From the NCBI GenBank assembly GCA_025716815.1, contig JAIXMN010000024.1, positions 310,001 through 374,000 of the forward strand: a stretch of 64,000 nt of DNA. Reading direction: 5' to 3'. A program made the position numbers and the translations under genes. Shown piece after piece: positions 28,791-40,159 of this stretch. The notes under the pieces were generated by a model. It saw only the letters and a list, made by a program, of their open reading frames with translations. It searched no databases and was not told the origin of the DNA. Origin of the DNA: Dichotomocladium elegans. Lineage: Eukaryota > Mucoromycota > Mucoromycetes > Mucorales > Lichtheimiaceae. The first letter of the stretch is position 1. Each line of letters begins with the position of its first letter.

Positions 28791-31700
28791 CTATTTTGCA
28801 TTGAGTTGTGCAAGTAAGGAGTCGATCTCTTGCGCCACAAGGTGATTGTTGCATTTTGCTCGCACTTGCCTTATTTCCATGAACCCGAGAGATCAGTAAA
28901 AAATTGTGATTCATCATCACCCTCACACTTACTTCAATCCCTCCAAATCCTTGTTCAGGAACGCCTGCTCGCCTGCTTCCTTGAATGCTCCGATCTTGAC
29001 GAACAGCATGGGTCGAACGGGCGGATCGCATTTTAGAATGTATTTGCTAGCTTCTTGATACTGCTTTGCTTTGATGCATTCGTCCACAAAAGGCTTTTTT
29101 TTTTTATATTGCTCCTCGCGTTAGTTTCTTCGTCTTAGTGATGTGTGTAATTGTTCTGAGTATTACTTCATATCCAATCGGCGACTTCTTGCTTTTGGAA
29201 AGCTTTTCAAGATTCTCCCAGTCTCTGACTTCAACAAGCGCCCGAAGCCTGATCCACCAGTACCGTTTGTCGGGCACCTTGAAATCGTTTCTCGCTTTGG
29301 AAGCCTTGGCATGCTGTCCGAGCACAGTGCATTTATAGATCGTTTCGCTCACAGAAAGCCCCGCAAAGGGTTGGTGTGTATCTTTTTCGAGTTGTGTCTG
29401 CAGTTGGAGAAGCTTGATAGTTTCATCGGTGACCTAATTCGTAAAGCACATCTTTTTTTTCAGCATCCAACAAGTGTTTCTTTTAGTCCACAGTGTTCTC
29501 TTGCCCCCCACCCTCACCTTGACCTCGAACGCACGCTCTTTTTCATCCTGATACGTCTTGGACGCGATTTTGAGTTTGCTTATCCTTTCCGCAATATCCT
29601 AAGCATATCCCGGATCATTTCAGCTTCGGTCGACAACCCCCAGCTGTAAATTGAGATCGCATCCTCTTACCTCCTCTTCAAACCCTTCCTTCAGGATGAT
29701 ATTAGCACTCTCTACTCTGCGGTCATCCTGATAGTAGAAATCCCGGAGTAGCTGCTTATCTTGCTCCTTGCAATAAACTTCCAAAAGACTGCACGCAAGC
29801 GGTTTGTTGTTGATCATGCGGAAAAATTCTCCGAGGGAAAGCTTGCGCTTAAGGTGAAAAATCACCAGATATACTATTATCAAATGTATTATTATAACGA
29901 GTCCCATTTTAGAAGTTGGAGGATAGCTCGAATTACCAAGGTCTGTGTCGCCGCTCTCGATCGCTTTCACGAGCGCTGTATCGTCTTCCTGCATCGATAT
30001 TAGCAAAGGCACCTGATCGGCGGCACGGGGCTCATAGTCCAGCAACTGTAGGAAAGCAACACGTCACTAAGTTGGCGAGATTTTGTTCAATTCGTTCAAT
30101 ACCTTTGTGGCCAGACGCGTTTGTCCCGAATTATACGCTGTCTTTGCAATCTCGGCGTACGAAAGGCCCGGTTTTTTGTTCAGCTTTTCAACGATCATCC
30201 TGCAGATGGTTTCTTCATCTTCAGTGGACGATTTGATCTAATAATATGTTGAAATGAATAAACGTTCTCCTTACCTAAGAATTAATCTACATCACCGTAC
30301 CTTTGCACATGCCCAGTGGACTAGGATTTTATCGGTTCTCACTTGGAGATATTCGGCAATACGAATGGCCAATAAATGATGGTTTCGATGAATCAAGCGA
30401 TCGATAAGAGTTTCAGGTGTAAGTCGCTTATATCTACATGTTTTATGAGCGATTATGAGAGTATTTCTCTCCCCCCCCCAATGGCTGCCACTGGTTTTCC
30501 TCTGTTTTTTTTTTTTTTCCCTGGGACCTACTGGGCATAAGTAAGAGGGATACCAATGTCATAGTAGCGGATGGCATTCAAGACGCGGAGTGATTGGGCC
30601 ATTTCCACGAACCGATCTGCGTTATAATTCTCCAGGAAGCACTTTCCAAATGAAGCTGCCTAAAAGAGTAAAAACTATTTGAGAAGGTATCCTTCAAAAG
30701 TTTTGACCGCTGCAAACCTTCATCAGCAGACGTTGATATTGCTGATTGAACTCAAATCCTGCGGCTTCGATGCAACAGTCAACAGCATCGACGAGATCGG
30801 CTTTAATGTTTCGAATATTCTCGTCTGCCTTTGGGCTTCTTTTCTGCTCGCCGTCAGCACACATATGAAATGCATCATCTTCATGTCTCTCTCTCTCTCT
30901 CTTTTTGTGTGCAAACCTCGAAATGATCCAAAGCATCAAATAACATGGCTGCAGGTGATGTTGACCCAATCTTGAAAATATCTTCGGTTGCAGCTGGCAT
31001 CATCCGACGAGGAAGCATGGATGAGCTCGGTACTCAGTTTTTTTCTCATGCGTCTGCTCGGCCTACCTGGTACACGTTGCAGTAGCTCGCATTTGTCACT
31101 GCTCATGATCCGAACGCCATCCACTTCGGAAATCAAGAAGATAGGGTCCTCGTACGAAAATTTTATCCAGTCGCCAAACGGGCCCACCATTAACACGATT
31201 TTATCCCAGTACAGCACAACCGAATCCGTGCCACACCTAATCATACGAATATGATATGGATCTGATTCATAGCATCCCTTATCAACGCGGCTTCTACGTA
31301 CCATACAAGTTGCTGGGGAGGGATTTTGGATTTCGTAGCATATTCTGAGAGGTTCTTTTGGAAATCGGTTGACACCACCCACAATTTCCCATCGGATGTA
31401 AATAGGGCAAGGAATCTTCCATTGGGGGACACAGACATTTTGGTAAATGGGCCTTGTTGCAGTCGCTGGATAATTTAAAGGAATGAATATCAATAGCATA
31501 TATCACATTGGGTTTGGTCCCCGCTTGCCTGATCAGACGTCTCCTTGCTGTCTACGACGAGAATGGTAGAACCAGTGGCAATAAGCACTTCGACGTGTCT
31601 GCTAAGTGTATATTGCGGGGGTATCACGGCCCAGCTATGTGGTTCATCGGTCAAGCCTATAGACATATAACGCCCCTAGTAAGCGTCGATATCTCCGCAC

Positions 31701-32639
31701 ACAAACTCGATTACTCCACCTGTATCAGACATCACTTTTGGCCGTGGCTCATAAAAATCCGTCACTGCAATGAGCTGGTACCGACTTGTCATAGCAACAA
31801 GACCGGTGCTCCAGATCTGACAGTCAATGATATGAGCTTCTTTTGCCTCCTATAATAACATTCAACGAAAGAAATCATGGTCAATATAATATAGATAAGG
31901 ATTCTCTTGCTTATGCAATGACATACATTACCAAGCGAGAATTGTGTGTACGTGCCATGAAGAGGGTAGAGCCTGACAGTTCCATCCTCGGTCACGATGA
32001 CCAATTCCTCCTGTTCGGTCCAGCCAAGTGCAACAATTCTCCCCTTGTCCCACTAGCCCTTGCAAATCAGTTTGATCCATCCCGTCGCTCTCCGTGTACC
32101 TCTTTTGATCGATGCTTCACTATCTTGTAATACCTGGATTTGCTCAATCAGAATACCGGCTGCGGTGTACATGTAAACAATCGGCTTTGTAGGCTGCTGC
32201 TTTTGAAGCAGCAGGACTTTCTTGTCGTCGCGGATCATGGCTTTGACAGAGAAGAGAGGTGTGAGTGTGTGTGACCTTTGTGTTAAGTTCTCGGAGCACG
32301 CAGGCTATATCGCAGCAAAACCGCACTTGTAGCTTGCACTCACCGATAGGTCCTCCGAACTGAGATCCGGCAATCATAAATTTCGAGAGGTCCGTCTGAT
32401 CCCATTGTAATGCATAGATTTCTTGCTTCCTTTGGAATTTTGCAACAAAAAAAGGGGGGCCAGAGAATGACAGTAAGATAACTCACTCAATAGGAGTTGA
32501 TGCGTGGCGATGAGAATTTTTACCTGTAAAAGCGATCCTAAAAACCATCTCTCGGTCTTGAGTGACTTATCTTAATTTGATTGGAGCGAGATTCACGTAC
32601 ATGTAGCTGTATCCAGTCTGACGTAGGGTTCGGGGGCAT
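28791..32639 (-). CDS. VPS16: Vps16, core subunit of the HOPS/CORVET tethering complexes
   Basis: Shared core subunit that binds the SM protein Vps33 and supports SNARE-driven fusion at endosomes and vacuole. The gene is split by many short introns. The start at 32639 gives [13 protein letters not shown] before a GTACGT donor. N-terminal propeller pieces are recognisable: [51 protein letters not shown] and [10 protein letters not shown]. The C-terminal helical part has [20 protein letters not shown] (about 30128-30200), [40 protein letters not shown], and last [20 protein letters not shown] with terminus [15 protein letters not shown]. The order and size (about 3.8 kb with introns) match the ~800-residue family. 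I did not fix every exon junction. Confidence 0.93.
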
Positions 32640-33888
32640 CGTGTGTCGGGGAAGTGTGGGGAGGCGGAGAAAAGGAGAGCGTGGGGGGAGACGCGCGCCA
32701 ATTTGAGGCACACAGGAATGGGAAAAAAGTCCTGCAATTTTTTAGTTGCTCTTTTTAGTCAATGCGACGTCGCATAGACAGAAAAAAAAAGGGGGGAAGA
32801 GTAGACTTTCTTTATTACCGTGGATGACAAAATGTACCAAAGGCTTATCAAACTATCTCTTTTTCTTTCTTCATCAGAAGTCGGGAAGCGAATTTACACA
32901 GACTGCTGCTACAGACGAATACGTCGTATCAACAGGTAAAAAGATTTCATGAGTGAACCCATCCCCTTTATACACTTTGACTTACGCACCCGGCTCACAT
33001 TTGGTGTATCCTGGGCAACCCATGGCGATAGCCATGGTGCAAGGGTTGGATGATGCAGCAGGAGCAGCGGCAACGCGATGACAGAGGCAAAGCACGAGCG
33101 AACACCAGAAGCATGCTGGGTGCACAATGGCGGCACGAACCAAGCAAAAGGCGGGTCAGCGGCAAATTACGACGGATGAACGCAGGGACAACGCAGACAG
33201 CAGCAAAACAAAAGGGAGCACCTGAGGTGAGAGCAACGATGGAGCCACGGCAGGGACAAGCACGGGAACCGCCAGAAGTAACGACTCCTCGGTAAAAAAA
33301 AAATAAAATAAAATAAAAGGGAAGACCCTGCCCGAAGGCAGCCAAATCGCGGCCCTCGCTGAGCGGTTCGGCATTCTTTTATGACCTCTCTTTCGTAGAC
33401 TTTAATTCTGAAAAAAAAAACAATGTATAATCTGAAGGACCCGAGACTTGGGGTGGCAATTTCTTCGCTGAGGATGCCATCGATACGATAAAACCAAGGC
33501 TGAAGTGGGGCCCGTGCGAACGAGACCGCGGACGGGGGTGAACGACTCATCGGGAAGTTAGGCTTGTCTCATTAAAGAGAACTAAGAAAGCAATTCTCTT
33601 TCTCTCTTGTTCAGCAGGAGGGACGACAAGGACAAACAAAAGGCTGCTCGAGCAAATGGGAAGACAGGAAAAAGGGGTGAGTCATCCGCTATTTTCGCTT
33701 GAGGCGCCCATCCTTTCTCTATTGCAACTGGGTTCCAATTGGGGGAACCCTTATGCGACCTAGAAACTTGTCAAGCCAGGGGATAACGCCCCCCCTTTTT
33801 TCCTTTTCGTTGACCTTTCTTTTCTTCCTGTGGGAATATACCCTCTGAAGCTCATTCTTTCCCTACTGTATTTTTATTCAGCAAACAT
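32640..33888. other. Intergenic region between VPS16 and SIP5
   Basis: About 1.25 kb between divergent genes, with purine-rich stretches. It contains the first copy of a diverged duplicated segment (32926-33078) described separately. A-runs at 32781-32789 and 33293-33320. No established gene is seen. Confidence 0.5.
32926..33078. repeat. Diverged duplicated segment, copy 1 (partner at 58698-58870)
   Basis: Starts GTATCAACAGGTAAAAAG and includes the palindrome CCATGGCGATAGCCATGG (about 33021-33040). Aligned with the second copy, similarity is clear for about 150 nt with small indels. The coding strand, if any, is unresolved: see findings. Confidence 0.55.
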
Positions 33889-35638
33889 ATGGGCTCAAAT
33901 ACATCCAAGTCGAGCGGCAGTGAAGGACTAGCTCCCCATTCCGCTCATCATGCTCACCAAAGAATTAAAGATCTAGTCGATCTTGGTTCAGTGCTTCCCA
34001 ACGGAATTTACCCAACTGCACAGCAGGACTATGATCTACGTGTGGTGCGCATTCTCATCTTAGGTAGGAAACTTGCTCCATTTTATAAAGGTGAGTTGAG
34101 CACTTCTGTTTGTATATACAAGTCAACAAGGAGATAACGGCAAATGATGTATTATTTTCGGCTAAACTATAAAAAAAAAGGGCTGCCAGACCCTCCGGAT
34201 CCTGTCCACCCCGTCACCCCCGTGGCGCGCACAACATTATTAGAGCCACCTTCTCCCGTGGGATCATCTTCTATGACAACCCTCGCACCATCACCCGGCA
34301 AACATGGTACAACAACGACTCCAACGACCAGGCCTCGGAGCGCATCCAGCAGCGGCGTTGTTGGGACAAATGCAAGGACGACACCACTACCTAGATCGAC
34401 ACAGCACCCGGGCCAAAATCCACTCGCGGAGCGACAGATACGACTAGAGCGAATGCGACTACGCGAACAGATGCTGTATAACGACGCTGTCGAATGCCCT
34501 ATCTGCTTTCTTGTAAGTAGCGTATGCATGGCCAAAGAAGTATAAGGATGGGTCGGATATAGAGAGAACCGGATAGTTTCACCCACATATCCTATTTTAT
34601 GTTACCTAGTACTATCCCTCCAACATCAACTTTGCACGGTGCTGTGACCAGCCCATCTGCACGGAATGCTTCGTACAGATAAAGCGGCCTCCGGAGTCCC
34701 AGAGCACTCCTGCTGCTTGCCCGTTCTGCATGCAGGAGAATTTTGGTGTGGTGTATCGCCCACCGCTGTGGAGCGAAAGTTTGAAGGCAGGTTATATGGG
34801 TGGCAAATCGATTTTTGGAGCGCTTATTTATTTTGCGTTTGTATAGTCTGGAAACCAAGATATGGTAGAAGATCTTGCTGTTGCGCAGAAAATGCAAGGC
34901 GCGCGACATACGACGTCGGGGATAAGTGCAGACTTTCAGCCACGACGGAGCACCATTAGCGCCGAGGATCCAAATGTCGTTCTAGTTGGTAAGCATATGC
35001 TTTTCTCTCGTATATATATGCGTGTATAGATAAAGGCTGGAGGCATGTATGGCCTGCGAAAAGGAATGGTATGATGACCAAACAAGAAAATAGACCAAGT
35101 ACGGCCTAATTGGAATAGCTTACCGCCGCCAACCAGCAATGCACGTGGTTCCCGATCCCGAAGCAACTCGTCTGCACAAACGCTTCTTACAGTTCCAACC
35201 GCGCGAACAAACACCCGTTCGGGGCGATCTGCTTCGTCTGCAGCAAGTACAGGCTACGGCCAGTTCCTTACATCAATGCGGGAGATGGATATGGATCTTG
35301 AGGAATGGATGGTGACGGAGGCAATCCGCCGGTCGCTGGCCGATCAACAAGCCAATTCCACCGCCTCGACTTCTACCCACACTGATACCCCCACGACTTC
35401 ATCCTCCCTGTCGTCTCCTCCTCCTACGACCCATGGGGCAAGGGAGGATGACGATAATGAGCCCCTCTACAATACAGCACGTCGGCTTCGAGATGGAACA
35501 TCATCCTCGGCTGCAGAACCAGATTCCAATCCTTCAATTCCAACAGCAAGTGTACCTGACGATAACAAGTCGTCGTTGGATTCAACAGGCAACGATGACA
35601 ATGGTAGCAGCGATCGCTCCACCAGCATTACCTGTTGA
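33889..35638 (+). CDS. SIP5: Sip5-type zinc-binding RING-like protein
   Basis: Homologue of yeast Sip5, which interacts with Snf1 kinase and Glc7 phosphatase. The start [11 protein letters not shown] is an N-myristoylation-type sequence. Exon 1 ends RKLAPFYK and joins [11 protein letters not shown] in exon 2; exon 2 ends [12 protein letters not shown] and joins [20 protein letters not shown] in exon 3. That gives the characteristic C-x2-C...CC-x2-PIC-x2-C...CPFC zinc motif, followed by [14 protein letters not shown] short exon after 34850 ([13 protein letters not shown]) and a last exon with [20 protein letters not shown] complete the family architecture. The C-terminal ~100 residues are Ser/Thr/Asp-rich and disordered. 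Exact boundaries near 34785-34860 are approximate. Confidence 0.88.
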
Positions 35639-36840
35639 TTAAAAGAAATATAGTCCGTGAAGGTGCTTGACATCATTATTAGCAAGCGTGTGAGGCAATG
35701 TCTAGATACCATATTCATAACAGCTCTGCACTTTGGTCTAATCATTACAAGGGACAACCCAACAGCACGGTATGCTGTGTTGAAATAAAAATGAGAGAGG
35801 AGATCGCCATAGAATTAATTGGATCTATCCCCCACGCGTCTCTCTTTACTCGCATATACGTTTAATCATCCTTTTTCCAGATGCTTGATAACCAAAGTAG
35901 GAACAGTTCATGGCATGTTCAACATGTTTATTTTCTCTATGGTAGACACGTTACTCGATGATCATCAGCTCATCTTCTACAGGCTAAACACTCTGACCAA
36001 AGCTCAACGATATCTCAGTTCAGTAGAGCAGCAGATTCGTCATGCTCGCACAGGAGGGGAGGGGGTAAACGGCAACAGAAAGGGAACCGGCTGCTGCTGT
36101 TGCTATTGCTTGGGGATTGCTGTCGCCTCTTGTGTGATGGAGTTCAGTTCCTGTCTGCCGCCAATAGGGAAGACTCACAAGATGGATGGACGCGTAGGAA
36201 AATATGACACACACAGACATACACACAGTAGACATTACTGTCGCGATGTCTTATTTGTGCTGCACAACGAAAGGGGGCCATCTCTCCCACAACGACACCA
36301 GAGCTTTTTCCTAAGCCTTTTTAGCTCTAGAGGACTTGCCGAAGGTTATTTGCTAGAAGCACTGCCAGTGTTGTACTGTTCCCGCCGCCGGGGCGGGGAA
36401 AGTATCTATCCCAGTCCGGCCGAAACAAACCCGATCATAAACGACGCAGCTGTCTGCCACCGCGCTCCCCCAACCCCATTCATGCATTGCTACGACCAAC
36501 ACCAATGTCAAAGTTAGCGGGGTAGTTTGTATCAATAGTTGATTCGGCTGTTGCTCCAAAAGTGCCCATAAAGAAACAAGGAGGACGAGCCGCTTCATAC
36601 AGTCATTTCTCGAATAAAACTACATTAGAAAGGCGCAAGTGGCATAGAGTGATGCGCACTGGATTGATACCTTCCCACCGTCTTGTATTGCTGGGCTGGG
36701 GAAGGGGAGGTGGTGGGTTCCTCACTTATGTTCTCGATCCACTGTGCGGTAAAACACACGTTGGGAGGGTTTTGATTCCGGGGGGGGATAATAAGGATTT
36801 ACCTAATTCGGTGCCCAGCTTTGCTCTATTTTTCTTCCTA
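35639..36840. other. Intergenic region between SIP5 and CDK11
   Basis: About 1.2 kb. A 232-codon plus-strand open frame (35819-36517) overlaps Cys- and His-rich low-complexity sequence and has no recognisable motif. Minus-strand fragments near 36480-36570 (MGTFGATAESTIDTNYPANF) and 36113-36155 (ELNSITQEATAIPKQ then stop) look protein-like, but I could not join them, so no gene is called. Confidence 0.4.
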
Positions 36841-38604
36841 ATGAATACGTCAACGCCTATTAAAAAGTCGCGATGGGAATCAGATGACGAAGACCACGAA
36901 CAGCCTAAGCGACATAAGAAACATAAAGAGAAAAAGAACGATTCACGCCCACAACAATCGACACCAACTTACACCACCACGGTAAAACCTGCCATTGCAG
37001 GAAGTGTATCTTCAGTAAATCAACAACAACAACAACAGCAGCAGCAGCAGCAGCAACGTTCTCCACGCCCACCGCTACCATCTACTGATTACAAGGTCCC
37101 AACGGCTGTCTCAGTTCATCGTCCGTACCTGACACCCTGCCGCCACGTCGATCGCTACGAACGGCTAAACAAGATTGAAGAAGGATCGTATGGTATTGTC
37201 TACCGCGCCCGCGAGCGAGACACGGGCGACATTGTCGCGCTAAAGAAGCTTAAACTCGACAAGGAGAAGAATGGGTTTCCGGTGACTAGCTTGCGGGAGA
37301 TCTATACGTTGATGAATGCAAAGCATCCGAACATTGTCAATGTGCGTGAGATTGTAATGGGCAATCACTTGGATCAGTTAAGTGCTGTGGCTACTTGCAA
37401 AACGAATTGTCGCTCATCGTGGATATTATGGACAAAAACGCAACAACAGGGTGTTTATTGTGATGGATTTCATTGAACATGACCTGAAGACGCTCATGAC
37501 GGATATGCGGACGCCGTTTCTGCAGTCTGAGGTCAAGACACTCATGATACAACTTTTATCGGCTGTTGCACTCTTGCACGATAACTGGATTATCCACCGA
37601 GATTTGAAGACTAGCAACCTGCTCCTGAACAATCGAGGCGAAATCAAAGTAGCCGACTTTGGTCTTGCGCGTAAATATGGCAGTCCGCTGGGCCACATGA
37701 CGCAGCTAGTGGTCACCCTTTGGTATCGGTAAGTTAGGTATTCCATCTTTTCGCGACGAACATCTCTCAGCTCACATCTCTTCTAGCGCTCCTGAGCTAT
37801 TGCTTGGTGGAAAAGAATATACAACAGCTATTGACATGTGGTCTATTGGCTGTATCTTTGCTGAACTCGTGAACAACGAACCTCTTTTACCCGGTCGTAG
37901 TGAGATTGATCAGATAGACAAGGTAAAAAATCATTGGACACACTCGAGCAAATTTTACTTCTTTTATTAATTATCATGAAAAAAATAAGATATTCAAGTT
38001 GTTGGGCGCGCCGAATGAGAAAATCTGGCCGGGCTTCTTTGACTTGCCACATGCCAAAAACGTGTCTCTTGCTCAGCCGTCGTAAGTCCAGAGCAGATTA
38101 GGCCGATCGCTAAACAATGGACCAGTAACCGTCAGAGGGATTATTCAGCTATAGCAGTTTACGCAGTAAATTTCCTTACCTTACCGAGGCTGGGATGGAT
38201 CTTCTGGCACGGCTGCTTGCGTATGACCCGAAGCAGCGGATCACAGCAGAGCAAGCATTGAAACATCCTTACTTTAGGTACGAAGGAGAAAAAGGGCCGC
38301 AATATGAGAAAATCCTGACTTTATCCCGCTAGCGAAAGCCCACCTCCAAAAGACCCGGCTTTGTTCCCGACTTGGCCGTCCAAAGGGTCCGGTGAGAGGT
38401 AAGCGGGGAGGAGGATGGGCGGAATGCTTGATTGAACGATGTGGGTATGGCTGATATTTACGTTGCATCAGGAAAAAAGTGTACAGTCCCTCAGCACCGC
38501 AGGGAGCGCATGGGATAGAGGACGATGCGAGCGATCCTGGTCTAGTAGGGACGCTGTTTGCAGGGCAATCAGAATCTGCTGGATTTCGACTAAAGTTGGG
38601 CTGA
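36841..38604 (+). CDS. CDK11: Cyclin-dependent kinase of the CDK11 (PITSLRE) family
   Basis: Ser/Thr kinase that by family pairs with L-type cyclins and acts in transcription and pre-mRNA splicing. Exons 36841-37376, 37450-37728, 37787-37922, 37990-38081, 38149-38277, 38333-38398 and 38472-38604 join in frame to 456 aa. The N-terminal region is basic and Gln-rich, with a 12-Gln run at about 37021-37056. Kinase motifs: [11 protein letters not shown] (glycine loop), VALKKLKL (Lys), the C-helix PVTSLREI (the PITSLRE signature with Val), [17 protein letters not shown] and [18 protein letters not shown]. The C-terminus has [17 protein letters not shown], typical of CDK11 rather than CDK10/CDC2. 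The open frame extends upstream to 36562, but the Met at 36841 opens a normal-looking N-terminus. The first intron uses a weaker GTTAAG donor. Confidence 0.94.
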
Positions 38605-38769
38605 ATAAACAGCCACCACCAGACATGGTGCATTATTCCAAACAATGGACGCCACGTGGACCGCTCTAAATAAGCGGAGTTTCTTACAAAAACACATATA
38701 CGCACGCACACACACACAGACCCGCGCGCGCACTGGCCAAAACGCATCCCTTCTTCGATTAAATGTGCC

Positions 38770-39923
38770 ATGGGCGGTCTTTTGTCAAAGCATCAGGTTC
38801 ATTGGGAACATGTGCTTTGAAAGAATGGTCATTGGTTTTTGGGGCTGATTGGTTGTCATGAAATAGACAAAGCCGAAAGATTATGAACGAGTTCTGCAAG
38901 AGCTCGAGAAGAAAATCCGACAATCAGAGGACAGGATTGCTGCTCTCAGAGCCCAGGAGAATGTCATGCGTCAACGGATCCTAACTTGCGGATTTATTCT
39001 CTGTACACTGTCTGTGCTTTTCAATTGTATGAGGATCTTTGGGTCTTCTTCATCGGGCATATACGATTATGCGTACTGCCTACGGCCTGTAATGGTGATT
39101 TCCTTTGGGTAAATGTATATGTATATTAGAAGGCATATCTGAGCTGTAGCATTCCCGCAATCTTTTGACGGAGAAATGATTCTAGCATGATCTACGCACG
39201 ACGTATCAGCCAGAGTTTCTTACGGCGAAGCATGAGGCGAGAAGGAGCAAGACTGTCAAAGCTGCGCTCAGAGCGAAGCCTTCAACTGGGGGAACTGAAG
39301 AACAAACTAACTTACAATTCAACGCTGGCCCTTATCGAACGGTACGATTCAGAGACTGCGAACCAAATCAAAACAGCAGCAGCAGCAGCATCGTCGCGGT
39401 CTGCTGCCGCGGATGGATCATCCAGTTCTATTCTCCTTGAGACGCTCCGGCATACACTGCATGATCTTCGGCAGGGCTCTCATGCAGACGCGTCTATTAT
39501 CCAAACGGAGGAGGAAGGAACCCCTCCGCAGCGCGTAGCGCCGGTCATGCATCCGCCACCACAACGAACAGAGCCACCTCAAGAGCTGCTGTCTTCTCGA
39601 TCGGATAAACCCAAGACGCCGCTGCTGCAGCTGCTTTGGTGGTATTCCAAGCTCATTGATACGCTTGTGGGCGAAAATGAGAGCCCTGAAAACCAATACG
39701 CACTCATATGCCGTCATTGCTATGCTCACAACGGCCTTTATCCAAGAGAGGAGATCCATCGTATTCGTGAGTTGGTGGAGGTATTTTCTTGTGTGTACGT
39801 CAGAACAGGTACATTAATGAAGCAGCACGGACGATAGAGTACACGTGTCCATATTGCAAACAATTCAACAATGGACGCGCTGATCATCGGGTTGATTCAG
39901 CAGAAGCACCGTCGTCTGACTAA
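38770..39923 (+). CDS. LNP1: Lunapark-like ER junction protein (Lnp1)
   Basis: Membrane protein stabilising three-way junctions of the tubular ER. Exon 38770-38796 (MGGLLSKHQ, N-myristoylation-type) joins 38867-39108 and then exon 39186 onward. An N-terminal coiled coil (DYERVLQELEKKIRQSEDRI) is followed by two membrane segments (ILTCGFILCTLSVLFNCMRI and YAYCLRPVMVISFGMIYA), a second coiled coil, and a zinc ribbon whose halves are ALICRHCYAHNGL and IEYTCPYCKQFNN. This order is the lunapark architecture. Between the halves the reading frame breaks (39760-39805). Restoring it needs an intron of only 23-29 nt or a one-base correction. The stop is at 39921-39923. Confidence 0.88.
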
Positions 39924-40159
39924 GTCATCGACGGCGCTTTTGATGTAGACGATGCACCTCTGTCTGGAATGGAGGAGAAGCGCTGACTTTTGGCTTATCG
40001 TTCCGCTCAATGATGGGGGCCCATGGCGTGGTGGTTTGCATGCAGAGTAAAGCTTTTTATTGGAGCTATGTAAATGTGTAAAGGTTATAAATGTATAGCT
40101 AGAATTAAGAGAAAGCCTGTATATGTATTGCTGGTAGAAAAAGAACAACGGTGCACATG

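Noticed and set aside
35819..36517. 232-codon plus-strand open frame downstream of SIP5
   Set aside because: Composition changes along its length, with CA-repeat-derived His/Thr and Cys runs; no motif, no signal peptide, and no splice continuity.
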